In this document: piece after piece, positions 9,183 through 18,665 of the stretch
Numbering within the stretch: position 1 is the stretch's first letter
How the letters are laid out: the number at the start of each line of letters is the position of its first letter
Assembly (NCBI RefSeq): GCF_004116955.1
Contig: NZ_CP026362.1
Coordinates: 4,128,001-4,192,000, forward strand
Length of the DNA: 64,000 nt
Source: Bacillus vallismortis
Lineage (GTDB): Bacteria; Bacillota; Bacilli; Bacillales; Bacillaceae
Reading direction: 5' to 3'
Notes under the pieces: generated by a model
Database searches by the model: none
What the model was told of the DNA's origin: nothing
The model's input: the letters and a program-made list of their open reading frames with translations, nothing else
Translations under genes and position numbers: made by a program

Positions 9183-10649
9183 GTGAGTATCAAACGTTCA
9201 GCGGTCCAAACGCTTGCGTTACTGGCCGCTGCCATATTTGGAATCATCCTATTGCTGGGAGCCATCCGCACCGATACAGGTTTCATGCAGATGGCTGCCG
9301 TGCTCGCGGTATTGGTGATCGGGCTGTTTGCCCTAGCGCTTGCAACCGCATTTACAACAAAAGAACGGCTCTTTATGGCTGTCATCTATATTTTGATCGC
9401 CTGCACTTTTTTAAACAATGCCTTTTACTCGATTGATCTAGGTTTTTTCAGTTTGTTCCTTTACAGGCTTTTGCTCATTGCGGCGGGATGTCTGCATGTG
9501 ATTGGTATGGTCCGTAATCGAACACATATTGAAAGATGGAACGGACTGCAAGTGAAAGGGATATTGCTCTTTTTCGCCTTTTGGTTTATATACGGCCTTG
9601 TTTCTCTGCTGTGGGCCAAGTCGGTGACAGACGGAATCAAATATTTGTCTTTATTGGCTATGGGAATCTTCTTCATTTACCTCATTGTTATGTATGTGCA
9701 AAAAATGGAGCGGCTGATGATGGTTTATGCCATTTGGCTTGTCATGACAGTGGTTCTGATGATCATTGGTTTTTACAATCATTTGACTCATCATCATCTC
9801 CCGAGTTCAACGCTATACAGCGGGCCGGAATATAAGCAGCATTATCCGACATCGGTCTTTTTTAACCAAAACGACTTTGCGACCTTTTTATCAATCAGCT
9901 TCTTTTTTTACATCACAATGGTGAAAAATATTAAAAATGGATACATCAAGGCGATTGGCTTTGTGCTCTCGCTCTGTGCGCTGTATTTAATTTTTGCTAC
10001 CGGTTCAAGGGCCAGCCTTCTGGGGATTTTTGCTGGCATTGCTGTCTACATTTTCATTGTATTGCCGCCCGTTCTTAAGAAAGTGGCCATATGGGTGTCA
10101 GCGGCAGGGGTTGCCATGTTTGCAGTTCTATTCGCCAGCCGAATTTATTCAAAGTTTTGGGAGCTTTTTCTCGCTCCGCAGACGCTGCACTCATTTCATG
10201 ATAGGCTTCCATCAAATGTGGGCCGTGCCAATCTGCTGAAAAACGCATGGCACTTTTTCCTTGATTCATACGGATTCGGAGTCGGAGCAGGGAATGTATC
10301 CTATTATCTTGAGCACTATGCTTTATATGATACTGACAATGTGACAGAGGTGCACAACTGGCTCGTTGAAATCCTTGCTAACTTTGGCTTGTTTATCATG
10401 CTTGGATATCTGGCCGTTTATGCCTATCTCATATGGGTGCTTTACAAGTTCTATGAAAGAAAACTAGAAAAGCAGTCAAAACTGATCACAGAAGGGCTTA
10501 TTACCGCTCTGGTCAGTTTCTTGGCATCCAGTATCAGCCCAAGCTCTGTTTCAAATTTATTTTTTCATTGGGTGTTTCTGGCGCTCGTCATCGCCGCTGT
10601 AAATGTGTTAAGGCGGTCTAGAAAGATGCCTGAACCGGTGTACAAATAA
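9183..10649 (+). CDS. tuaE: TuaE, O-antigen-polymerase-like membrane protein
   Basis: This 488-residue protein has many hydrophobic helices and a long external loop in its C-terminal half, the layout of the Wzy/O-antigen ligase family. It likely polymerises teichuronic acid repeat units on the outer membrane face. The start is GTG 9183 after AAAGGGG. An ATG two bases upstream runs straight into a stop and cannot be used. Spacing from tuaD is 84 bases, including a GC-rich inverted repeat (CCGGCTGCTTGGCTCGGCCGCCGG) that does not end in a T-run. Confidence 0.92.
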   Translation: MSIKRSAVQTLALLAAAIFGIILLLGAIRTDTGFMQMAAVLAVLVIGLFALALATAFTTKERLFMAVIYILIACTFLNNAFYSIDLGFFSLFLYRLLLIAAGCLHVIGMVRNRTHIERWNGLQVKGILLFFAFWFIYGLVSLLWAKSVTDGIKYLSLLAMGIFFIYLIVMYVQKMERLMMVYAIWLVMTVVLMIIGFYNHLTHHHLPSSTLYSGPEYKQHYPTSVFFNQNDFATFLSISFFFYITMVKNIKNGYIKAIGFVLSLCALYLIFATGSRASLLGIFAGIAVYIFIVLPPVLKKVAIWVSAAGVAMFAVLFASRIYSKFWELFLAPQTLHSFHDRLPSNVGRANLLKNAWHFFLDSYGFGVGAGNVSYYLEHYALYDTDNVTEVHNWLVEILANFGLFIMLGYLAVYAYLIWVLYKFYERKLEKQSKLITEGLITALVSFLASSISPSSVSNLFFHWVFLALVIAAVNVLRRSRKMPEPVYK

Positions 10650-10678
10650 AACAGACTACAAAAAGCAGGGAGACTTAT

Positions 10679-11359
10679 ATGAACGATATATTGACAAGAA
10701 TAGCCCGTCGCATGAAAAAAAATATCATTTGGATGATAGCAGTGCCCATTATATTAGGTGCGGCTGGGTATATCCTGCCGTCCCAGATCGCTGACCAAAA
10801 GCGCTATACAGCTGAAGATACTTTAGCTGTGGGGAGATATGATCATCCGGTTTACAACAGCATAGAGGAAATTCCTCTTTTGCTTAAGAGTGACTCTTTT
10901 TTGAAGGAGGCTCTTCCTGACGAAAAGGATGAAGATTTGGCTGAGATCAAGGAAAAACTCACCATTAAAATGGAATCCAAATCTTTGCTGACATTGAGCT
11001 ATAGCGATAAGGACAAGGATAAAACGGAATCCGTCTTAAACGCCATTTCCTCCGCCTTTCTCAAAAACGATCAAAAACTGTATGCGGAAAGAGAAGCGGT
11101 TATCCGCAGCAGCATAGACGCACTCGAAGGCGAGACGGTCAGTGAGGACTCCAAGGTGGATAAAGAGAGATTTTTATATGAACTGAAAAACACGCAGCTT
11201 AATCTGAAAGCTGCCAGTGTCACTGATTCTGAAACCGTAAGTGAGGCAGCGGGCGGCGGAATGTCCCCGAAAAAGAAAGCGGTTCTTGGCGTTATGATCG
11301 GCCTCACGATTGCCTTTATGTTCGTTGTCATTCCTGAATTTTTTAGAGAATCCTTTTAA
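10679..11359 (+). CDS. tuaF: TuaF, Wzz-like membrane protein
   Basis: A 226-residue protein with a short cytoplasmic N-terminus, a membrane helix (about residues 17-35), a charged external region of about 150 residues rich in Lys/Glu, and a second membrane helix near the C-terminus (AVLGVMIGLTIAFMFVVIPEF). The topology matches chain-length (Wzz/capsule co-polymerase) proteins without a kinase domain. It is thought to take part in teichuronic acid assembly, but its role is inferred from topology and operon position. Confidence 0.88.
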   Translation: MNDILTRIARRMKKNIIWMIAVPIILGAAGYILPSQIADQKRYTAEDTLAVGRYDHPVYNSIEEIPLLLKSDSFLKEALPDEKDEDLAEIKEKLTIKMESKSLLTLSYSDKDKDKTESVLNAISSAFLKNDQKLYAEREAVIRSSIDALEGETVSEDSKVDKERFLYELKNTQLNLKAASVTDSETVSEAAGGGMSPKKKAVLGVMIGLTIAFMFVVIPEFFRESF

Positions 11360-11383
11360 AATCATACCGATGGAGATGTGATC

Positions 11384-12142
11384 ATGACCAATTGGAAACC
11401 TCTCGTATCTGTCATTACACCTTCTTATAATGCGCGTGACTATATTGAAGACACGATTCAGTCAGTGTTGGATCAGAGCCACCCTCACTGGGAAATGATT
11501 ATCGTGGATGATTGCTCAACGGATGGGACACGCGGCATTTTAAAGCAGTATGAAGAAAGAGATGAAAGAATTCATGTGGTGTATATGGAAGAGAACGGCG
11601 GAGCTGCGGTTGCTCGCAACAAAGCGTTAGAGCGCGCTCAAGGACGATTTGTAGCTTTTTTGGACAGTGATGACAAATGGAAAAAAGACAAACTGGAAAA
11701 GCAGCTTGATTTTATGATGGAGCGCTCCTGTGCATTTTCTTTCACAGGCTATAGCTTAATGGCGCAGGACGGGACTCCGCTCGATAAGTTTATTCATGCC
11801 CCGGAAAGCCTGACGTACGACGATGCCCTGAAAAATACGATTATCGGCTGCTTGACGGTCATGATTGACAGAGAGCAAACGGGACAGATCCAAATGCCGA
11901 ATATCAGAACGAGGCAGGACTTGGCCACTTGGCTGTCTCTTTTAAAAAAAGGGTTTACCGCTTATGGGATGAGTGAATGCCTGGCTGAATACCGGCTTGT
12001 GAATAATTCGATATCCAGCAACAAATGGAAGGCTGCGAAAAAAACGTGGTTTGTCTACAGGGAGATTGAACGGCTTCATTTCATCAAAGCAACATGGTGT
12101 TTTGTCCAATATGCAAAAAATGCGGTGAAAAAAAGATTATAG
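11384..12142 (+). CDS. tuaG: TuaG, family 2 glycosyltransferase
   Basis: A 252-residue GT-A enzyme with the classical family 2 sequence PLVSVITPSYNA at the N-terminus, IVDDCSTDGT, GGAAVARNKAL, and the metal-binding FLDSDD near residue 95. The start is ATG 11384 with GGAGATG upstream. GTG 11378 is an alternative. It is likely to be one of the transferases building the GlcUA-GalNAc repeat of teichuronic acid. Confidence 0.92.
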   Translation: MTNWKPLVSVITPSYNARDYIEDTIQSVLDQSHPHWEMIIVDDCSTDGTRGILKQYEERDERIHVVYMEENGGAAVARNKALERAQGRFVAFLDSDDKWKKDKLEKQLDFMMERSCAFSFTGYSLMAQDGTPLDKFIHAPESLTYDDALKNTIIGCLTVMIDREQTGQIQMPNIRTRQDLATWLSLLKKGFTAYGMSECLAEYRLVNNSISSNKWKAAKKTWFVYREIERLHFIKATWCFVQYAKNAVKKRL

Positions 12143-12170
12143 CCGCAAACAGAGAGAAAAGGTGATGAAG

Positions 12171-13364
12171 GTGGAAACAAATAAAGCAATCATTCATGTC
12201 ATCGTTGCCACTGCTGAATGGGGAAAAGACCAATTAAGATACAGGCGGCATAGGCTGGCGGAGTTTTTAGCTGCACAGGAGGAAACAAAGGAAGTCATTT
12301 GGGTGTGTCCGGCTCCGCGCGCCCAAGAGAATGAGTTTCAGCAAGTTCATTCAGGCATCAGGCAATTCGCTGTCAAAGACTTGCTGCAGAAAAAAATGTT
12401 TCGTTTTGGACGTTATACAGATGTTTTTTACAGGCATAAATTATCACCATTACTTGATGAGCTGGCATCTGCTTCTGCAAACGGTGAACGCTGCTGTTTA
12501 TGGTACACGTTCCCCGGCTTCCCGTTGCTGTCTTTGCTGTATTCTTGGGATCAAGTGATTTATGATTGCAGTGATTTATGGGCGGCGCCGATCAGCGGCC
12601 GGTCAAATTTGCTGTCTGAATTCCGGCGAAAAGTCATTAAGTCGGCAGAGCTGAGAATTATCCATCGAGCCGATTCCATTACTTGTTCATCGGATTATCT
12701 CCACAAAGAAGTAGATAAGAAACTGACAGCGGGTCGAGAAAAGGTGCATACTGTCGAAAATGGTGTGGAATATGAGCTGTTTTCTGCAAATCAAGCGGCT
12801 TCCGATCGCAGCATCTTGCAAGGAAGAGAAGGATTTGTATTAGGTTTTATCGGCGGAATTAAGCCTAAGCTCGATTTTAAAATGATTGAAGAAGCAGCGC
12901 TTCAAAAACCTGATTGGACATTTTTATGGGTTGGGCCAGATGCCACTAATGGCGATGTCTCGTTTCAAGAGCTGCTGAGGCTTCCCAATGTGATATGGAC
13001 AGGTCCGGCAGATCCAAAAGAAGTTCCGCATTATATGGAGCTTATCGACATCGGCATCATGCCATATAAAAAATCATCGTATAATCAAGCTGTGTTTCCA
13101 CTGAAACTATTTGAATTTTTAGCGGCGGGAAAGCCTGTCGTCGGCTCTAATCTTCCGTCAACCTCAAAAATGAAAAAGCCGTATGTATACGAATATGTAG
13201 AAGGCGGTCACCCGCTCGATTTTATCGCCGCATGTGAAAAGGTGCTCGGCCAACACGGGGATGAAACGTATATAGAAATGCGCCGAAACATCGCCCGCGC
13301 ACAAGATTGGAATTGCTTATTTAAAAAAATCATGAAATATACAGGGATTCAAAAACATGCGTAG
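12171..13364 (+). CDS. tuaH: TuaH, glycosyltransferase (GT-B fold)
   Basis: A 397-residue protein and the last gene of the tua operon. It has GT-B features, with GFIGGIKPKLDF opening the C-terminal domain, then MPYKKSSYNQAVFPLKLFEFLAAGKPVVG, a donor-binding region with conserved Pro-Lys and Glu. GTG 12171 follows AAAGGTGA. Two other in-frame starts (12162, 12165) overlap that site. It is predicted to be a cytoplasmic sugar transferase in teichuronic acid synthesis. Confidence 0.9.
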   Translation: METNKAIIHVIVATAEWGKDQLRYRRHRLAEFLAAQEETKEVIWVCPAPRAQENEFQQVHSGIRQFAVKDLLQKKMFRFGRYTDVFYRHKLSPLLDELASASANGERCCLWYTFPGFPLLSLLYSWDQVIYDCSDLWAAPISGRSNLLSEFRRKVIKSAELRIIHRADSITCSSDYLHKEVDKKLTAGREKVHTVENGVEYELFSANQAASDRSILQGREGFVLGFIGGIKPKLDFKMIEEAALQKPDWTFLWVGPDATNGDVSFQELLRLPNVIWTGPADPKEVPHYMELIDIGIMPYKKSSYNQAVFPLKLFEFLAAGKPVVGSNLPSTSKMKKPYVYEYVEGGHPLDFIAACEKVLGQHGDETYIEMRRNIARAQDWNCLFKKIMKYTGIQKHA

Positions 13365-13391
13365 TCCTATAAATTGGGATGCGCGTTTTTT
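13352..13391 (+). terminator. Possible weak terminator of the tua operon
   Basis: An imperfect stem around AAAACATGCGTAGTCC and GGGATGCGCGTTTT, with a two-base bulge and G-U pairs, runs into TTTTTT at 13385-13390. It overlaps the end of tuaH. The fold is weaker than other terminators in this window. Confidence 0.42.
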
Positions 13392-13508
13392 GATTATGCG
13401 TGTTTCTTTTTGATGAAGCTTGTTATAATAACTAGGGAGAAGGTATAATGGAAGGAACGGTTCTCTATATAAATAAAGACTTTATTTGATCCCAAAGGAG
13501 ACTTCTTT

Positions 13509-14585
13509 ATGCTTGACGAACGCATGATTCGCATTGTTGTTGCGTTTATTGTCTCGCTGCTGACAGTTTTAATCATAACCCCAATCGTAAAAAGGATTGC
13601 GATTAAAATAGGTGCAGTTGACCAGCCCAGCAATCGAAAAGTACATGACAAAATCATGCCCCGGATGGGCGGGCTGGCCATTTTTATCGGAGTGGTTGCA
13701 GGTGTGCTTGCAGCCGGTATTTACACAGAAACAAAAATGACGGCTATTACAGTCGGAGCATTCATCATTGTTGTGTTAGGTATTCTTGACGATAAATATC
13801 AATTAAGTGCAAAAGTTAAGTTTTTGATTCAATTAGGCGTAGCCATTATGATTGTAAGCACCGGTTTAAAAATGGACTTTTTCTCAGTGCCTTTTTTAGC
13901 AGAACGGTTTGAGCTAGGATGGCTGGCTTATCCTCTGACAGTATTATGGATTGTCGGCATCACAAATGCAATTAACCTGATTGATGGATTGGATGGCCTT
14001 GCAGCCGGTCTTTCTGTTATCGGCCTGTCAACGATCGCCGTTATGGCGCTATCTGGAGGAAAAGTACTTATTCTGTCACTCTCATTGGTGGTTATCGCCA
14101 GTACACTTGGATTTTTGTTCCATAACTTTCATCCGGCAAAAATCTTTATGGGTGATACAGGATCGCTTTTTCTAGGGTATTGTATTTCGATTCTTTCATT
14201 ATTAGGGCTGTATAAAAGTGTAACATTGTTCAGTATCGTTATCCCGATTATTATATTAGGCGTGCCGATATTTGACACAACATTTGCTATCATCAGAAGA
14301 ATTTTAAACAAACAGCCGATTTCGGCACCCGATAAGTCCCATATCCACCATAGACTGATGGCCTTTGGCCTTTCACACCGAATGTCGGTCATTGTGATAT
14401 ATCTCATTGGATTTATTTTCAGCATCAGTGCAATTGTGCTTAAAAGTGCCACAATTTGGCTCTCTTTGTTTATTATCTTCATTTTAATTATTTTTATGCA
14501 AATCATAGCAGAAGTGACAGGACTCGTGAATGAAAAATTTAAGCCGTTTACGAAATTTTATAAACGGCTGGTGAAACGAAACTAA
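13509..14585 (+). CDS. tagO: TagO, undecaprenyl-phosphate GlcNAc-1-phosphate transferase
   Basis: TagO catalyses the first step of wall teichoic acid synthesis: transfer of GlcNAc-1-phosphate from UDP-GlcNAc to undecaprenyl phosphate. It is a 358-residue polytopic protein of the MraY/WecA family. It contains DQPSNRKVH, the Asp-rich loop VLGILDDK, NLIDGLDGLAAG, FMGDTGSLFLG and the C-terminal SHIHHRLMAFGLSHR, all catalytic blocks of the family. ATG 13509 has AAAGGAG eight bases upstream. It is monocistronic, followed by a strong terminator. Confidence 0.96.
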   Translation: MLDERMIRIVVAFIVSLLTVLIITPIVKRIAIKIGAVDQPSNRKVHDKIMPRMGGLAIFIGVVAGVLAAGIYTETKMTAITVGAFIIVVLGILDDKYQLSAKVKFLIQLGVAIMIVSTGLKMDFFSVPFLAERFELGWLAYPLTVLWIVGITNAINLIDGLDGLAAGLSVIGLSTIAVMALSGGKVLILSLSLVVIASTLGFLFHNFHPAKIFMGDTGSLFLGYCISILSLLGLYKSVTLFSIVIPIIILGVPIFDTTFAIIRRILNKQPISAPDKSHIHHRLMAFGLSHRMSVIVIYLIGFIFSISAIVLKSATIWLSLFIIFILIIFMQIIAEVTGLVNEKFKPFTKFYKRLVKRN

Positions 14586-14586
14586 A

Positions 14587-14614
14587 AACTCCGGCGAAGA
14601 TGCCGGAGTTTTTT
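14587..14614 (+). terminator. Terminator of tagO
   Basis: The stem AACTCCGGC (14587-14595) pairs with GCCGGAGTT (14602-14610) with a six-base loop and a following T-run. Confidence 0.93.
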
Positions 14615-14620
14615 CTGCGC

Positions 14621-14657
14621 AAAAATGCCCGATCTCTAAAGAAGATCGGGCATTTTT
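14621..14657. terminator. Second, bidirectional hairpin between tagO and tagV
   Basis: A 15-bp perfect stem AAAAATGCCCGATCT (14621-14635) pairs with AGATCGGGCATTTTT (14643-14657), with T-runs on both strands. It ends tagV transcription on the minus strand and backs up the tagO terminator. Confidence 0.92.
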
Positions 14658-15770
14658 TTAATAGGATGAATCCGTTGTTGAATTCGTTGTACTGTTTGAG
14701 TTTGTGCTGCCGTCATTCGAATACGTCGTACCGTCAGTTGTTGTGCTTTCATCTGTGCCGGTGCTGTTTGTATCTGGACTATAATGTAAATGATCTTGGA
14801 GCGTTTTTCTGACAATCTCCAGATTTGTTGCGTCTGGTTCAAAATAATATATGTTGTTCGGCCCTAAATATAAATCAGATCCTGTAATGCTCAACGTGTC
14901 GATTTTCTTGCTGGTAAAGCCGCTGTAAATCTGCTGCAGCGCTAAACCTTCCGTAATGCGAATATTGGTTTCAACGTTTTCGCTTGCTTTTTCTGCGATT
15001 TTATCGATCTTAGCAATGTTGCTTGCACTTGACATTTGGTCAATCAGCGCATTTAAGATTTGTTTCTGTCTGTCATTACGGCCAAAGTCTCCGCGTTTAT
15101 CCTGTTTCCTCATACGGGCATACGCCAAGGCTTCTTCGCCGTTTAAATGCATCTCGCCTTTTTTGAAGTAAATCCGTTTGCTTTCGTCTACGTCACTTTT
15201 TTCATCAAAATCGAAAGGCACATCTACATCAATACCGCCAACTTCATTAATAACATCTTTAAATCCGTCAAAATCAACTGTGACATATTTATCGATCGGG
15301 ATTTGCAAGAATTTTTCAACAGTTTCAACTGTCTCATCTTTTCCGCCTTTGCTGTAAGCGGCATTAATCTTTGCTTTGCTTCCGGTTGTGTTACTGGCTA
15401 ATTGCACTCGTGTATCACGCGGAATACTCAGCATTTTCATGGTTTTATTTTTGGGATCCAGGGTAACGACAATAAGAGAGTCTGATCTCCCTTTTTGTCC
15501 TTTGGTCGCGTAATCCTCTATCCCCATAAATAAAATAGAAAACGGCTTTTTCTTCATATCAACAACTTCGCTGCGAAGATTTGATTTATTTCCGCGGGAA
15601 AGAGCATCATATGAATCATCCGCAGCGCTAATGGTTTTATAAAGTTTATATCCTCCAAGCCCTACGACCACCAATAAGGCAAGGGTGAATAATAACATCA
15701 TTCTTTTTAAAATTTTCCTGCGTTTGCTCTTTTTCTTCTTTCGCACACGCACTCTAACGCGTTCAGCCAT
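14658..15770 (-). CDS. tagV: TagV, LytR-CpsA-Psr family wall teichoic acid ligase
   Basis: A 370-residue protein with an N-terminal basic stretch (RVRVRKKKKSKRRK), one membrane helix (about residues 28-45) and an external LCP domain. LCP motifs are visible: RSDSLIVVTL, LSIPRDTRV, KINAAYSKGG, and YARMRKQDKRGDFGRNDRQ with the Arg residues that bind the polyprenyl pyrophosphate. The C-terminal tail is low-complexity Ser/Thr/Asn-rich. The family attaches teichoic acids to peptidoglycan. The ATG overlaps the yvyE stop by one base, so the two are cotranscribed. The stop codon abuts the bidirectional terminator. Confidence 0.92.
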   Translation of the reverse strand: MAERVRVRVRKKKKSKRRKILKRMMLLFTLALLVVVGLGGYKLYKTISAADDSYDALSRGNKSNLRSEVVDMKKKPFSILFMGIEDYATKGQKGRSDSLIVVTLDPKNKTMKMLSIPRDTRVQLASNTTGSKAKINAAYSKGGKDETVETVEKFLQIPIDKYVTVDFDGFKDVINEVGGIDVDVPFDFDEKSDVDESKRIYFKKGEMHLNGEEALAYARMRKQDKRGDFGRNDRQKQILNALIDQMSSASNIAKIDKIAEKASENVETNIRITEGLALQQIYSGFTSKKIDTLSITGSDLYLGPNNIYYFEPDATNLEIVRKTLQDHLHYSPDTNSTGTDESTTTDGTTYSNDGSTNSNSTTNSTTDSSY

Positions 15771-16423
15771 TATTCAGTCTCCTTTATGTGATTGACGGCT
15801 TTTTCAAGGTACGTCAACTCTCCCTCTTTAATATCACTCTTTCCATTTGTCAGTTCTGTCATCCACTCAGAAAATGCGTTTGTTTCTTTTTCTTCCACAT
15901 ATACTTCGAATTCAACATTTTCGGCATAATGGATGTCCTTTAGCAGAAATTGTGATTCTCTTAGTTCATTTTCAATCTTGCCGAGCCACGTGTAATCTGC
16001 GGAAGTATGCATGACCCGCATGAGCTTACGTTCTACAACACCAATATGATTTAATCCTTCAGACACTGATTTCCCATAAGCGCGAATTAATCCGCCGGCC
16101 CCAAGTTTAATGCCTCCGAAGTATCGTGTAACAACGGCGCAAGTATCTTTAAGGCCGCGTTTTTTTAATACTTCAAGCATCGGCACTCCCGCTGTGCCGC
16201 TTGGTTCTCCATCATCATTGGCTTTTTGGATATGGTCGTTTTCGCCAATGACGTAAGCCGAGCAATTATGAGTCGCATTCCAGTGCTGTTTTTTTATTTT
16301 CTGTATAAACTCCTGTGCCTCTTGTTCAGTAGAAACACGGCTTAAATGACAGATAAAACGCGATTTTTCTATAACAATCTCGTGTTCTCCTGCTTCTTTC
16401 ACAGTAAAATAGCTGTGCAGCAT
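15770..16423 (-). CDS. yvyE: YvyE, IMPACT/YigZ (UPF0029) family protein
   Basis: A 217-residue conserved protein. The UPF0029 signature is clear: SRFICHLSRV, then HNCSAYVIG, DDGEPSGTAGVPMLEVL and VVTRYFGGIKLGAGGLIRAYG. A C-terminal DUF1949-like domain follows. The family is related to the translation regulator IMPACT, but its bacterial role is not settled. The start is ATG 16423 with AGGGGGT upstream on the minus strand. A longer frame to 16465 has no ribosome site. Confidence 0.9.
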   Translation of the reverse strand: MLHSYFTVKEAGEHEIVIEKSRFICHLSRVSTEQEAQEFIQKIKKQHWNATHNCSAYVIGENDHIQKANDDGEPSGTAGVPMLEVLKKRGLKDTCAVVTRYFGGIKLGAGGLIRAYGKSVSEGLNHIGVVERKLMRVMHTSADYTWLGKIENELRESQFLLKDIHYAENVEFEVYVEEKETNAFSEWMTELTNGKSDIKEGELTYLEKAVNHIKETE

Positions 16424-16638
16424 GCTTGCTGACCCCCTGCTAAGCATAAAAGACTGCCTATACAAATTCGTACAGTCTTTAGAATTTTTGTGCGTATTTT
16501 GGTATCATAAAGAATAGAAGGTATATAAAATTGTTTTTTTCTAGAATATACGCATTCTTTCATTATAATTCGACATAAATTGCAGATCAATTACATTTAT
16601 AATAAAAATATATAACAACGCCGTGACGGAGGGAAATT

Positions 16639-17796
16639 ATGAATAAAACAAAGATGGATTCCAAAGTTTTGGATTCTATTTTGATGAAGATGCTGAAAAC
16701 CGTTGACGGGAGCAAGGACGAGGTTTTTCAGATCGGGGAACAGTCACGCCAGCAGTATGAACAGCTGGTTGAAGAACTGAAACAGATTAAACAGCAGGTT
16801 TATGAAGTGATCGAGCTAGGCGATAAACTAGAAGTGCAAACCCGCCATGCGAGAAACCGTTTATCCGAGGTCAGCCGCAATTTTCATCGATTCAGCGAGG
16901 AGGAAATTCGCACTGCTTACGAAAAAGCCCATAAGCTACAGGTGGAATTGACGATGATCCAGCAGCGGGAGAAGCAGCTGCGCGAACGCCGGGATGATTT
17001 AGAGCGCAGATTGTTAGGCCTTCAGGAAATCATTGAACGGTCGGAATCATTAGTAAGCCAAATTACAGTTGTCCTTAACTACTTGAATCAGGATTTGCGC
17101 GAAGTCGGACTGCTTCTTGCTGATGCTCAGGCAAAACAGGATTTTGGCTTAAGAATTATTGAAGCGCAGGAAGAAGAACGAAAAAGGGTCTCAAGAGAAA
17201 TTCATGACGGACCCGCTCAAATGCTGGCAAATGTGATGATGAGATCGGAATTAATAGAGCGGATTTTCCGTGACCGCGGCACTGAGGACGGTTTCCAAGA
17301 AATTAAAAATCTCCGTCAAAATGTGCGAAATGCCCTTTACGAAGTGAGAAGGATTATATATGATTTAAGACCGATGGCCCTTGATGATCTGGGCCTGATT
17401 CCAACTTTGAGAAAATATCTATATACAACAGAGGAATATAACGGTAATGTTAAAATACATTTTCAGTGCATCGGTGAAACAGAGGATAGGCGGCTTGCGC
17501 CCCAGTTTGAAGTGGCGCTATTCAGGCTCGCACAGGAAGCTGTGTCTAATGCACTAAAGCATTCCGAATCTGAAGAAATTACTGTCAAAGTTGAGATCAC
17601 AAAGGATTTTGTGATTTTAATGATAAAAGATAACGGCAAAGGGTTTGACCTGAAGGAAGCGAAAGAGAAGAAAAACAAATCATTCGGCTTGCTTGGCATG
17701 AAAGAAAGAGTAGATTTATTGGAAGGAACCATGACAATAGATTCGAAAATAGGTCTTGGGACATTTATTATGATCAAGGTTCCGTTATCTCTTTGA
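16639..17796 (+). CDS. degS: DegS, cytoplasmic sensor histidine kinase
   Basis: DegS phosphorylates DegU, controlling exoenzyme production, competence, motility and biofilm formation. It is a 385-residue protein with no membrane helix. The N-terminal half is a long coiled-coil sensor region. A HisKA_3 dimerisation motif RKRVSREIHDGPAQ carries the phosphorylated His189, and the ATPase domain has the N box (AQEAVSNALKHS), DNGKGFD and FGLLGMKERV. GACGGAGGG lies eight bases before ATG 16639. The degU start is 82 bases downstream. Confidence 0.97.
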   Translation: MNKTKMDSKVLDSILMKMLKTVDGSKDEVFQIGEQSRQQYEQLVEELKQIKQQVYEVIELGDKLEVQTRHARNRLSEVSRNFHRFSEEEIRTAYEKAHKLQVELTMIQQREKQLRERRDDLERRLLGLQEIIERSESLVSQITVVLNYLNQDLREVGLLLADAQAKQDFGLRIIEAQEEERKRVSREIHDGPAQMLANVMMRSELIERIFRDRGTEDGFQEIKNLRQNVRNALYEVRRIIYDLRPMALDDLGLIPTLRKYLYTTEEYNGNVKIHFQCIGETEDRRLAPQFEVALFRLAQEAVSNALKHSESEEITVKVEITKDFVILMIKDNGKGFDLKEAKEKKNKSFGLLGMKERVDLLEGTMTIDSKIGLGTFIMIKVPLSL

Positions 17797-17878
17797 CTAT
17801 GATTTGTAAAATAGAGCCAAATGGCTTATTGACCGAATGCTAGCGTATATAGAACAATAATACAAGGAGGCGTGGCTT

Positions 17879-18568
17879 GTGACTAAAGTAAACATTGTTA
17901 TTATCGACGACCATCAGTTATTTCGTGAAGGTGTTAAACGGATATTGGATTTTGAACCTACCTTTGAAGTGGTAGCCGAAGGGGACGACGGAGATGAAGC
18001 GGCTCGTATTGTCGAGCACTATCATCCTGATGTTGTGATCATGGATATCAATATGCCAAACGTAAATGGTGTGGAAGCTACAAAACAGCTTGTAGAGCTG
18101 TATCCTGAATCTAAAGTAATTATTCTATCAATTCACGATGACGAAAATTATGTAACACATGCCCTGAAAACCGGCGCGAGAGGTTATCTGCTGAAAGAGA
18201 TGGATGCCGATACATTAATTGAAGCGGTTAAAGTAGTTGCCGAGGGAGGTTCTTATCTTCATCCGAAGGTTACTCACAACCTCGTTAACGAATTTCGCCG
18301 TCTTGCAACAAGCGGAGTTTCTGCACACCCTCAGCATGAGGTCTACCCTGAAATCCGCAGACCATTACATATCTTAACTAGACGGGAATGTGAAGTGCTG
18401 CAGATGCTTGCAGACGGAAAAAGCAACCGCGGTATCGGTGAATCATTGTTTATCAGTGAGAAAACCGTCAAAAACCATGTGAGCAATATCTTGCAGAAAA
18501 TGAATGTAAACGACCGGACGCAAGCCGTTGTGGTCGCCATTAAAAATGGCTGGGTAGAAATGAGATAG
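17879..18568 (+). CDS. degU: DegU, response regulator (NarL family)
   Basis: A 229-residue response regulator. The receiver domain has the acidic pair Asp10-Asp11, the phosphorylated Asp56 (in VIMDINMP) and Lys105-type LLKEMD. The C-terminal LuxR-type helix-turn-helix reads [18 protein letters not shown] and [16 protein letters not shown]. Position 12 is His, the wild-type residue whose change to Leu gives the hyperactive degU32 phenotype, so no hyper-secretion allele is present. GTG 17879 follows AGGAGGCG. DegU-P, together with SwrA encoded elsewhere in this window, drives the fla/che operon. Confidence 0.97.
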
Positions 18569-18577
18569 TATAATACG

Positions 18578-18612
18578 AGACTTGCCTTTTATTAGGCAGG
18601 TCTTTTTTTAGT
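18578..18612 (+). terminator. Terminator of degSU
   Basis: The stem AGACTTGCCT (18578-18587) pairs with AGGCAGGTCT (18594-18603) with a six-base loop, followed by seven T. Confidence 0.93.
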
Positions 18613-18665
18613 CTGCCGTTTGGCTTACAATAGATTTATTAAGCAATAAGGCAGGTATCGAATCT